Shown: positions 1-5,856 of the stretch, one piece after another
Position numbering within the stretch: the stretch's first letter is position 1
Layout: the number at the start of each line of letters is the position of its first letter
From: JAAYLU01 sp964458805
GTDB lineage: Bacteria > Synergistota > Synergistia > Synergistales > Aminobacteriaceae
Assembly: GCA_964458805.1 (NCBI GenBank)
Contig: CAYWKH010000054.1
Coordinates: 1-14,712, forward strand
Reading direction: 5' to 3'
Length of the DNA stretch: 14,712 nucleotides
Notes under the pieces: model-generated
Databases searched by the model: none
What the model saw: only the letters and a program-made list of their open reading frames with translations
What the model was told of the DNA's origin: nothing
Translations under genes and position numbers: made by a program

Positions 1-46
1 CCCGCGGCGCGGAAAGGTGGTGACAGTAGGCGGCGTTTCGTGGTAA
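1..46 (+). CDS. Possible 3' end of an upstream gene (partial)
   Basis: The second reading frame is open from the window edge and ends at a TAA at 44-46, with a C-terminus reading ...GKVVTVGGVSW. It stops 62 bases before the proposed start of the oxidoreductase at 109, a normal gap between genes in an operon. Fourteen codons are too few to name a product. The first frame is also open here and runs into the oxidoreductase, so this call is weak. Confidence 0.2.
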   Translation, partial: PRRGKVVTVGGVSW

Positions 47-108
47 TCTTCGATCGGGAGCACGTCTTCGTCTCCCGCGAAGACCTCGTCGAAAGGGGAG
101 TTGCCTCA

Positions 109-1128
109 GTGAAGACCTACGAGCCTTTCCGCATCAAGGACCTCGAGTTGAAGAACCGTATCGTCATGCCCCCGATGTGCATGTACAGCGCTCCAAACTC
201 GGTAGTCACGCCCTTCCACCTCACCCACTACGGGACTCGCGCCCTGGGCGGGGTCGGCCTCATACTCGTGGAGGCCACCGGGGTGCTCCCCGAGGGGAGG
301 CTCACCGACGGCTGCCTGGGGCTATGGTCGGACGACCAGGCGCCGGGCATGGCCGATCTCGTGAAGCACGTTCACGACCTGGGCGTCAAGATCGGAGTGC
401 AACTCAACCACGGCGGGCGCAAGTGCGCCGCCACCGTGGAGCGGATCTACGCCCCCAGCGCGATAAACTACGGCGGCGACGGCGCGTACCGGGACCCGGT
501 GGAGATGGACCGGGACGAGATAGCACGTGTCACGGAGGCGTTCGCCTCCGCGGCCGGGCGCGCCCTCGAGGCCGGGTTCGACGTGGTGGAGATACACGGC
601 GCTCACGGCTACCTCGTGAACCAGTTCCTCTCTCCCCTCAGCAACAGGAGGCTCGATGGCTACGGAGTCGACTTCGAGGGGAGATCGCGCTTTCTGCAGG
701 AGGTCGTCAGGGCCGTGCGCACCCGCTGGCCGGAGGAGAAGCCCCTCTTCCTGCGCGTTTCGGCGGAGGACTACGCGGAGGGCGGCATGACCACCTCCCA
801 GCTCATCAGGATCATGGATCCGGTTCTGAAGGATATCGACGTGGCGCACGTCAGCTCCGGCGGCGTCACCCCCGTGCCCCCGCCGGTCTACCCGGGCTAC
901 CAGGTGCCCTACTCCGAGAGAGTCAGGAAGGAGTGCGGGATCCCGACCATAGCAGTCGGACTCGTAACCACCCTTGACATGATCGAGGAGATACTGTGCA
1001 ACCAGCGTGCCGACCTCGTGGCCCTGGGGCGGGAGCTGCTCCGCTACCCCTTCTTCCCCCTCAACGAGGCGCGCAAGAGGGGGATCGCGCTGCCCTGCCC
1101 GGAGCAGTACAGGAGGGCATTCTCCTAG
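109..1128 (+). CDS. NADH:flavin oxidoreductase, old yellow enzyme family (YqjM/NamA class)
   Basis: This is a TIM-barrel FMN enzyme of the old yellow enzyme family. Members use NAD(P)H to reduce activated C=C bonds such as enones. I chose GTG at 109 because AAGGGGAG lies 8 nt upstream and the resulting 339 residues match the roughly 338-residue YqjM class. The frame is open back to the window edge, with a non-AUG start possible at 40. Visible signatures are PPMCMYSA (Cys24 and Tyr26, the YqjM-class pair that modulates FMN and binds substrate), QLNHGGRK near residue 106, the substrate-binding pair H163/H166 in IHGAHGYL, and NQFLSPLSNRR. The C-terminal FMN-phosphate region GLVTT...ALGRELLRYP is intact. 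The physiological substrate cannot be read from the sequence. The gene is convergent with the ExoD gene, with 19 nt between the stop codons and no clear terminator. Confidence 0.92.
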   Translation: MKTYEPFRIKDLELKNRIVMPPMCMYSAPNSVVTPFHLTHYGTRALGGVGLILVEATGVLPEGRLTDGCLGLWSDDQAPGMADLVKHVHDLGVKIGVQLNHGGRKCAATVERIYAPSAINYGGDGAYRDPVEMDRDEIARVTEAFASAAGRALEAGFDVVEIHGAHGYLVNQFLSPLSNRRLDGYGVDFEGRSRFLQEVVRAVRTRWPEEKPLFLRVSAEDYAEGGMTTSQLIRIMDPVLKDIDVAHVSSGGVTPVPPPVYPGYQVPYSERVRKECGIPTIAVGLVTTLDMIEEILCNQRADLVALGRELLRYPFFPLNEARKRGIALPCPEQYRRAFS

Positions 1129-1147
1129 CGGGTCGGACGCAGGGGCG

Positions 1148-1792
1148 TCAGAATACCCACCCCTTGATGATCTCCTTGGCCTCGTGCAGCCCGTGTGCCC
1201 CGCAGTGTACGATGACCCACACGGCGAGGACATAGAGGGCCGTGGCGGCGATGCCGAACAGGATCGCGGCGATGAAGGCCAGCCCGTCGCGCTCCGTCAG
1301 CGACACCCCGATGCAGAATACCACCATGGCCGGCAGGGTGTTGGTGAGGGGAATCGGCAGGATCATGAGCCCGCTCATCAGCAGAAGGAGCACGGAGCAG
1401 AAGACTCCCGCGCCCTTCCCGTTGACGAAGGCGAAGCGCGGTCTTACGAACTTCTCGACGAAGGCGAAGAACTTGACCGCCCCCGCGATCATCCTGTCCG
1501 CGGTCTGCCTCCTGATCTCCTTCCTGGCCGCCCACTCCGGCATCCAAGGGGTGTCCCTGCCTGTCAGCATCTGCACTCCGAGCATGAAGAGGACGATCCC
1601 CAGAGGCGTGCTGTACCCCGGCGCCGGTACGGGGAGGGCGCTCGGCAGGGAGAAGAGCACCAGCAGGATGCCGAACCCTCGATCTGCCACCGCCGCGGCG
1701 AGCTCCCCGAAGGTGATGCTGTCGCCTGATTCCAGGGACAGGAGCCTGCTTATGTCCTCGGAAAGGGGGGTGTTTTTTTCGACCTGTTCCAT
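1148..1792 (-). CDS. ExoD-family membrane protein (exopolysaccharide synthesis, PF06055-like)
   Basis: This is an integral membrane protein of about 214 residues. It begins with a soluble stretch containing GDSITFGELAAAVADRGFG, followed by the family's proline-rich membrane segment (LFSLPSALPVPAPG) and then GIVLFMLGVQMLTGRDTPWMP. Further hydrophobic helices follow, including VLLLLMSGLMILPIPLTNTLP and a C-terminal pair. This layout is typical of ExoD, named in rhizobia for an effect on exopolysaccharide; its biochemical role is unknown. ATG 1792 has GAGGAG 12 nt upstream. ATG 1825 would add 11 residues, but its nearest Shine-Dalgarno-like bases touch the start codon. The gene is divergent from the encapsulin operon, about 100 nt away, and no polysaccharide genes are nearby. 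Confidence 0.82.
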   Translation of the reverse strand: MEQVEKNTPLSEDISRLLSLESGDSITFGELAAAVADRGFGILLVLFSLPSALPVPAPGYSTPLGIVLFMLGVQMLTGRDTPWMPEWAARKEIRRQTADRMIAGAVKFFAFVEKFVRPRFAFVNGKGAGVFCSVLLLLMSGLMILPIPLTNTLPAMVVFCIGVSLTERDGLAFIAAILFGIAATALYVLAVWVIVHCGAHGLHEAKEIIKGWVF

Positions 1793-1889
1793 GCCGAGCA
1801 CAATCTCCTCTCGTCTGCGCGCCATTCCTGCGCGGTGTTTTCCAGCAGGGATGATACCACAGCGGCGAACCGACTCGTCTTAACCATGC

Positions 1890-1918
1890 TTGACCTAAAG
1901 CAGCCGCGGTCCTATACT
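1890..1918 (+). promoter_or_regulatory. Sigma70-type promoter of the encapsulin operon
   Basis: TTGACC at 1890-1895 and TATACT at 1913-1918 are separated by 17 nt. Each hexamer matches the consensus at five of six positions. Transcription would start near 1925, about 34 nt before the cargo gene ATG. The spacing is ideal and nothing else competes in this intergenic stretch. Confidence 0.75.
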
Positions 1919-1930
1919 CATACCAGAGTT

Positions 1931-1942
1931 ATATCGTGATAT
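1931..1942 (+). promoter_or_regulatory. Short inverted repeat in the encapsulin 5' leader, candidate operator
   Basis: ATATC-GT-GATAT is a perfect 5-bp inverted repeat. It lies just downstream of the predicted transcription start and just before the ribosome binding site. That position suits a repressor-binding site, possibly for an iron- or redox-responsive regulator. It is too short to match to a named family, and an AT palindrome this size can occur by chance. Confidence 0.35.
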
Positions 1943-1958
1943 GGAAAGGAGAGATACC

Positions 1959-2285
1959 ATGCAGTTTACCGAACCGGCGGAGACTCTTGACCAGCGTATC
2001 GCCGACCAGGCCAAGGCGCTCAAGAGCCTCATGGAGGAGATCGAGGCAGTCAACTACTACAACCAGAGGGTCGCCACGACCCCGGACCAGGAGCTGAAGG
2101 CGCTGCTGGCGCACAACCGGGACGAGGAGATCGAGCACGCCGCGATGCTCGTGGAGTGGCTGCGGCGCAACATGGACAAGTGGGACGAGGAGCTGAGGAC
2201 CTACCTGTTCACCACCGCCCCGCTCACACATGCGGAGTCGGGGGCCGGCCCCGCTTCAGACCTGGGCATCGGCGGCCTGAAGTAG
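1959..2285 (+). CDS. Encapsulated ferritin-like protein (EncFtn), encapsulin cargo
   Basis: This 108-residue helical protein belongs to the encapsulated ferritin family. These proteins form ring-shaped decamers that oxidise Fe(II) inside an encapsulin shell, which serves as the mineral store. The first helix reads MEEIEAVNYYNQRV and the second HNRDEEIEHAAMLVEWLRR. By alignment with Rhodospirillum rubrum EncFtn from memory, the ferroxidase ligands E32, E62 and H65 correspond to E27, E57 and H60, all present. The family Trp near the metal site is Tyr33 here. After a flexible Gly/Ala/Ser stretch, the C-terminus ends in DLGIGGLK, a classic encapsulin cargo-loading peptide. I chose ATG 1959 because AAGGAG lies 7 nt upstream; ATG 1941 overlaps that site. 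The shell gene follows after 31 nt. Confidence 0.93.
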   Translation: MQFTEPAETLDQRIADQAKALKSLMEEIEAVNYYNQRVATTPDQELKALLAHNRDEEIEHAAMLVEWLRRNMDKWDEELRTYLFTTAPLTHAESGAGPASDLGIGGLK

Positions 2286-2316
2286 TTATCGAAGAGCGCA
2301 GGGAGGGATAAGACAG

Positions 2317-3108
2317 ATGGATATTCTGAGAAGGTCCGTATCGCCGCTCGCCTCCGAGGCGTGGGACGAGCTGGACAGCCAGGCGAAGAAGGTTCTGCTG
2401 CTCAACCTGTCGGCGAGGCGCTTCATGGACGTTGAGGGACCGAAGGGCTGGTCGTACAGCTCGCATCCGACGGGCAGGCTGGATACCGGAGTATCGGCTG
2501 GCGGCGGGGCGGTGAAGTTCGGGATCAACAGGGTGCTTCCGCTGGTCGAGACGCGGGTGGGGTTCGAGCTCGATATCTGGGAGCTGGACAATATAAGCAG
2601 GGGCGCGAAGGATCCCGATCTCGCCCCGCTCGACGAGGCGGCGAGGGAGATAGCCCTGTTCGAGGAGAGGGCCGTCTACAGCGGGCTGGCCGAGGCCGGC
2701 ATAGAGGGGCTGTCGGACGCGAGCCGCTGCTCGGTGGCCGTCGCGAGCGAGGATCCAAGGGGAGTGGTCAACGCCCTGTCGGAGGCGGTCTTCAAGCTGC
2801 GAGACTGCGCGGTGGAGGGCCCGTACGCGCTGGTGGCCTCGCCGACGCTTTGGAAGGTGATATACGGCGGTGCACCCGGCTACCCGACATCCAAGCACAT
2901 AGCCAACCTGGCGGACAGGGTGGTGCTCTCCACCCAGGCCGACTCGTACGTGGTGTCGCTGCGCGGCGGGGACTTCGAGATCATCGTCGGGCAGGACTTC
3001 TCCCTCGGCTTCGAGGAGAGGGCAGGAGACAGGGTGCGCCTCTTCCTGACCGAGTCCTTCACGTTCAGGGCGATCAACCCGGAGGCGGCGGTCAGGCTGG
3101 TGCTTTAG
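2317..3108 (+). CDS. Encapsulin shell protein, family 1 (HK97 fold, linocin M18/CFP29-like)
   Basis: This 263-residue protein self-assembles into a protein nanocompartment. Its length and sequence match family 1 encapsulins, which usually form 60-subunit T=1 shells. Visible family features are the N-terminal helix MDILRRSVSPLASEAWDELD, which in family 1 shells contributes to the inner cargo-peptide-binding surface, the segment ARRFMDVEGPKGW, the E-loop region VLPLVETRVGFELDIWELD, and the C-terminal FEIIVGQDFSLGFEERAGD...FTESFTFR-type ending. GGAGGG lies about 9 nt before the ATG. It is the second gene of a two-gene operon with its cargo and is followed directly by an intrinsic terminator, so the unit looks complete. 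The shell is cytoplasmic; the likely role is iron storage and protection from oxidative stress. Confidence 0.95.
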   Translation: MDILRRSVSPLASEAWDELDSQAKKVLLLNLSARRFMDVEGPKGWSYSSHPTGRLDTGVSAGGGAVKFGINRVLPLVETRVGFELDIWELDNISRGAKDPDLAPLDEAAREIALFEERAVYSGLAEAGIEGLSDASRCSVAVASEDPRGVVNALSEAVFKLRDCAVEGPYALVASPTLWKVIYGGAPGYPTSKHIANLADRVVLSTQADSYVVSLRGGDFEIIVGQDFSLGFEERAGDRVRLFLTESFTFRAINPEAAVRLVL

Positions 3109-3139
3109 GCATTTAACGAATGCATATTTTCCGCTTGCG

Positions 3140-3164
3140 AGGGGCCCCTGCGGGCCCCTTTTTT
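3140..3164 (+). terminator. Intrinsic terminator after the encapsulin operon
   Basis: GGGGCCC at 3141-3147 pairs perfectly with GGGCCCC at 3152-3158 across a CTGC loop. Six Ts follow at 3159-3164, and A3140 can add one pair. It lies 32 nt after the encapsulin stop codon. Confidence 0.92.
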
Positions 3165-3178
3165 GCCCCCCGGCACTC

Positions 3179-3206
3179 TTGTTTTTCGGACAAAAACATC
3201 TATAAT
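3179..3206 (+). promoter_or_regulatory. Promoter of the ATP-grasp/GNAT/kamA operon
   Basis: A perfect TATAAT at 3201-3206 lies 16 nt downstream of TTGTTT at 3179-3184, a weak -35 box. Transcription would start near 3213. It lies just after the encapsulin terminator, about 150 nt before the first gene, so the downstream genes are probably a separate transcription unit. Confidence 0.6.
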
Positions 3207-3212
3207 CCGCAT

Positions 3213-3364
3213 TGAACGACCCCCTTCGCCAGAAGGGGGCGATCTTCCTGAGGGAGTGAGAGATGGCGGTTGCCTTTGACGGGTTTCAAGCGAAGTAACC
3301 GGGAGCCGCACGGGCCCTGTTTCATTGGACGGGGCCGAATTCACAACTTATCAGGGGGAAAACC
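3213..3364 (+). promoter_or_regulatory. Structured 5' leader of the ATP-grasp operon (possible RNA regulator)
   Basis: This is an untranslated leader of about 150 nt holding several helices. CCCCCTTC (3220-3227) pairs with GAAGGGGG (3232-3239) around a GCCA loop. CGGTT (3267-3271) can pair with AACCG (3297-3301). GGCCCTGT (3313-3320) pairs with ACGGGGCC (3329-3336), including one G-U pair, around an 8-nt loop. The ribosome binding site AGGGGG (3353-3358) follows. None of the three helices has a following T run, so a simple terminator is unlikely. I could not match it to the lysine, THF, ZTP, glycine, c-di-GMP or SAM riboswitch cores. Confidence 0.4.
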
Positions 3365-5392
3365 ATGGACGATGAATACGGGACCGAGCCGGACGTCCCG
3401 CTGCAACCTGTCGCAAGGATCTCGGTTGTCTACAACCTCAAGCCGCAGTCCAACCCCGGCGAGCCGGACGACAAGTACGAGGAGTACGATCCTCTGTCGA
3501 CCATAGAGGCCGTGGCCGCCGCCATAGCGGAGCACGGCTTCGAAGTGTCGCTGTGCGAGCAGGATGACGACCTCCGCCGCCGCCTGGCAGAACAGGCGCC
3601 CCAGTTCGTAGCCAACCTGGCCGAGGGGCGGGGCGCCTCGAGAGGGCGCGAGGCCCAGGTTCCCTGCATGCTGGAGAGCGCGGGAATCCCCTTCTGGGGC
3701 TCCGACTCCGCGTCGATGGCCGTGGCCCTGGACAAGCTCCTGACCAGCCGCCTGCTGCGCGGCGAGGGCATCCCCGTCCCGAGCAGCGAGTGCCTCAAGC
3801 CCGGCGACGATCTTTCCGGCCTTGCGCGGCTGTTCTCGGGCCGGGTGGGCGCGCGCTACGTCGTCAAGCCCAGGTACGAGGGCTCCTCGAAGGGCATATT
3901 CCAGGACTCCCTGGTCCGCTCCCCCGCCGAGGCGGAGGAGCGGGTGAGAAGGGTGTGGGACAGGTACGGCCAACCCGCGATGATGGAGGAGTACCTTCCG
4001 GGGGACGAGATCACGGTGGGTCTGGTGGGCAACGGCCGCCCCTCCGTCGTCGGCATGATGCGAATATCGCCTGCCCGGCCGTGCGAGGAGTTCCTCTACT
4101 CCCTCGAGGAGAAGCGCAACTACGTGGAGCGCATTCGCTACGAGGGGCCCGAACACATCCCGGCCCCCGTCCGGGAGCGCGTAGCCGCATTCGCCTCGGA
4201 CGCCTTCCAGGCGCTCGAGCTGCGCGACATGGCGCGCGTCGACTTCCGCCTCGACTCCGAGGGGACGCCGAGGGTGATAGACATCAATCCCCTTCCGGGA
4301 CTCTCGCCCGAGTACAGCGACCTCCCCATCCTGTACCGTCTGAGCGGCGGAGACTACAGGGAGCTCGTATGCGCCATCCTGCGGACCNNNNNNNNNNTTG
4401 ACGCCCCTCTCACGGTGCTTCTCCCGGCGGCTAGCGAGCGGACGCCGCGCGTCGACGTGGCGGACGCCCTCAGGAGCCGCGAGTTCATCTCCCGCGTACT
4501 GGAGGAGTGCGGACACGTGCCCGCCCCGGTCGACATCACGCCCGGGATGCTGAGGAGCCCGGCGGCCATCATGGAGCTCGCCCGCACCGCGGGCGCCGGC
4601 TGCGTCTTCAACATATTCGAGGGCTTCAGCCACGACAGCGGGGCCGAGCACCGTTTTCGGGCCCTGCTCGACCACCTGTCCCTGCCCTGCACCGGCAACC
4701 CCCCCGCCGCCCTGCGGGCCTGCCTGTCGAAGGACGAGTGCTGCAGGAGGTTGAGGGAGTCGGGCATACCCGTACCCGACGGCCTGTCCATCTTCCCCGG
4801 CTTCGACCCGTCCTCTCTTTCGAGGCTCGTCCCCCCACTCTTCATCAAGCCTCTCGCCGAGGACGGCAGCGTCGGAATAGACTCCTCCTCGCTGGTCCTG
4901 GAGCCGCGCCTGCTGCCGGCCGCGGTGTCGGCGAAGCTCTCCGACTTTCCGGGGGGAGTCAGAGTGGAGGAGTTCATACCGGGACGGGAGTACTCCGTCT
5001 CCTGCATGGGAAACGACCCCTACACGACGATCGGCTGCTCGTACATCGACTTCGACCGGGAGGGCGGGAACTACCTGGATTACGACTCCAAGTGGACCCC
5101 CGGGTCTCCCCTCTATTCGGTAGTGCCGGCAAGGGCGGAGGGGGACGAGTTCGCGAGGGCATCGACCCTCGCCGAGATGGCCGGGCGCGCCCTGGGGTGC
5201 AGGGGGTGCTTCAGGGTGGACATGCGCGAGAGACGCGGAGAGCTGTACGTGCTCGACGTCAATCCCAACCCGGACATCTCGCCCGACGGCGGCTTTTTTC
5301 GCCAGTGCAGGGAGTGCGGAATGTCGGACGCGCAGACCGTGCAGGCCCTCCTGGGGCTCGCTTTCGAAGTGCAAGGAGGAATGTGCAGTTGA
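3365..5392 (+). CDS. Tandem D-Ala-D-Ala-ligase-like ATP-grasp protein, interrupted by an N gap
   Basis: Two ATP-grasp ligase modules related to D-alanine-D-alanine ligase lie head to tail. Such enzymes join a carboxylate to an amine through an acyl-phosphate, using ATP. Module 1 (residues 1-341) has the ATP lysine K168 with GSSKG at 173-177, the pair E208/E209 in EEYLPGDE, and DINPLPG with Asn308. Module 2 (about 346-675) has K495 with GSVG at 501-504, E535/E536 in EEFIPGRE, and DVNPNPD with Asn633, where the usual Gly after PNP is Asp. Each module is about a full ligase in length. Ten Ns replace residues 342-345; the frame is open across them, but the true gap size is unknown. This may be one fusion, or two genes with a stop and start lost in the gap. 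AGGGGG lies 6 nt before the ATG. The neighbouring kamA suggests beta-lysine as a substrate, which is inference. Confidence 0.8.
   Translation: MDDEYGTEPDVPLQPVARISVVYNLKPQSNPGEPDDKYEEYDPLSTIEAVAAAIAEHGFEVSLCEQDDDLRRRLAEQAPQFVANLAEGRGASRGREAQVPCMLESAGIPFWGSDSASMAVALDKLLTSRLLRGEGIPVPSSECLKPGDDLSGLARLFSGRVGARYVVKPRYEGSSKGIFQDSLVRSPAEAEERVRRVWDRYGQPAMMEEYLPGDEITVGLVGNGRPSVVGMMRISPARPCEEFLYSLEEKRNYVERIRYEGPEHIPAPVRERVAAFASDAFQALELRDMARVDFRLDSEGTPRVIDINPLPGLSPEYSDLPILYRLSGGDYRELVCAILRTXXXXDAPLTVLLPAASERTPRVDVADALRSREFISRVLEECGHVPAPVDITPGMLRSPAAIMELARTAGAGCVFNIFEGFSHDSGAEHRFRALLDHLSLPCTGNPPAALRACLSKDECCRRLRESGIPVPDGLSIFPGFDPSSLSRLVPPLFIKPLAEDGSVGIDSSSLVLEPRLLPAAVSAKLSDFPGGVRVEEFIPGREYSVSCMGNDPYTTIGCSYIDFDREGGNYLDYDSKWTPGSPLYSVVPARAEGDEFARASTLAEMAGRALGCRGCFRVDMRERRGELYVLDVNPNPDISPDGGFFRQCRECGMSDAQTVQALLGLAFEVQGGMCS
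4388..4397. other. Assembly gap (run of 10 N)
   Basis: Ten undetermined bases lie at the junction between the two ATP-grasp modules. Runs of exactly ten Ns are often placeholders for a gap of unknown size, so the junction may be incomplete or may join contigs that are not truly adjacent. Both sides share the same GC-rich coding style and enzyme family, which argues that they belong together. Confidence 0.95.
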
Positions 5393-5856
5393 ACAATGAA
5401 CTTGCGGAGCGCTGCCTGGCCGTGGCGAACTCTACCGGGGCCTTTCGCGCCGACGAACTTGACGTCCTCGAGGACGTGCTGGTGCAGTGGTCCCTGCATC
5501 CGGGGCGCGACTACATCCTTCTGACCGAGTGGTCCGACCGGGATCTTGCCGGTTTCCTGGTCTACGGGCCAACCCCCATGACCAGATTCGCGTTCGACCT
5601 GTACTGGATGGCGGTGGCGCCCGGCCACCAGAGAAAGGGAGTCGGCGGCAGACTTGAACGGGAGATGTGCTCGGCCCTGCTGGAGCAGTCGAACGACGCG
5701 GTCATCCGCGTGGAGACGGCCGGGAGGGACGACTACCTTGGCCAGCGCTCCTTCTATCTTTCGATGCTTTACGTGGAGTGCGGACGCATTCCCGACTTTT
5801 ACTCGGAAGGTGACGACCTTGTCCTCTACTGCAAGAAGATCTCGAAGAAGCGCTGA
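5389..5856 (+). CDS. GNAT-family N-acetyltransferase
   Basis: This 155-residue protein has the GNAT fold. The acetyl-CoA-binding strand and loop read YWMAVAPGHQRKGVGG, with the pyrophosphate-binding motif Q81-R82-K83-G84-V85-G86. It is followed by the helix LEREMCSALLEQ and a C-terminal strand pattern ending FYLSMLYVECGRIPDFY. GNAT enzymes move the acetyl group of acetyl-CoA to an amine. TTG at 5389 has AAGGAGGA 8 nt upstream, while GTG at 5383 would be only 2 nt from it. The TTG shares bases with the TGA of the ATP-grasp gene (TTGA overlap), so translation is probably coupled. Given the aminomutase next door, beta-lysine or a beta-lysyl peptide is a reasonable acceptor, as in AblB of N-epsilon-acetyl-beta-lysine synthesis. 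However, it is shorter than AblB, and I cannot show orthology. Confidence 0.85.
   Translation: MNNELAERCLAVANSTGAFRADELDVLEDVLVQWSLHPGRDYILLTEWSDRDLAGFLVYGPTPMTRFAFDLYWMAVAPGHQRKGVGGRLEREMCSALLEQSNDAVIRVETAGRDDYLGQRSFYLSMLYVECGRIPDFYSEGDDLVLYCKKISKKR

Noticed and set aside
3341..5374. Long minus-strand open frame of 677 codons opposite the ATP-grasp gene
   Set aside because: It is a shadow of the GC-rich coding strand: low-complexity Arg/Gly/Ala/Val-rich sequence with no family resemblance, while the plus strand carries clear ATP-grasp motifs.
5654..5818. Earlier ATG start at 5654 for the aminomutase
   Set aside because: It would overlap the acetyltransferase gene by about 200 nt and add an Arg/Ser/Thr-rich stretch unlike any aminomutase; TTG 5819 has a good ribosome binding site and a sensible length.
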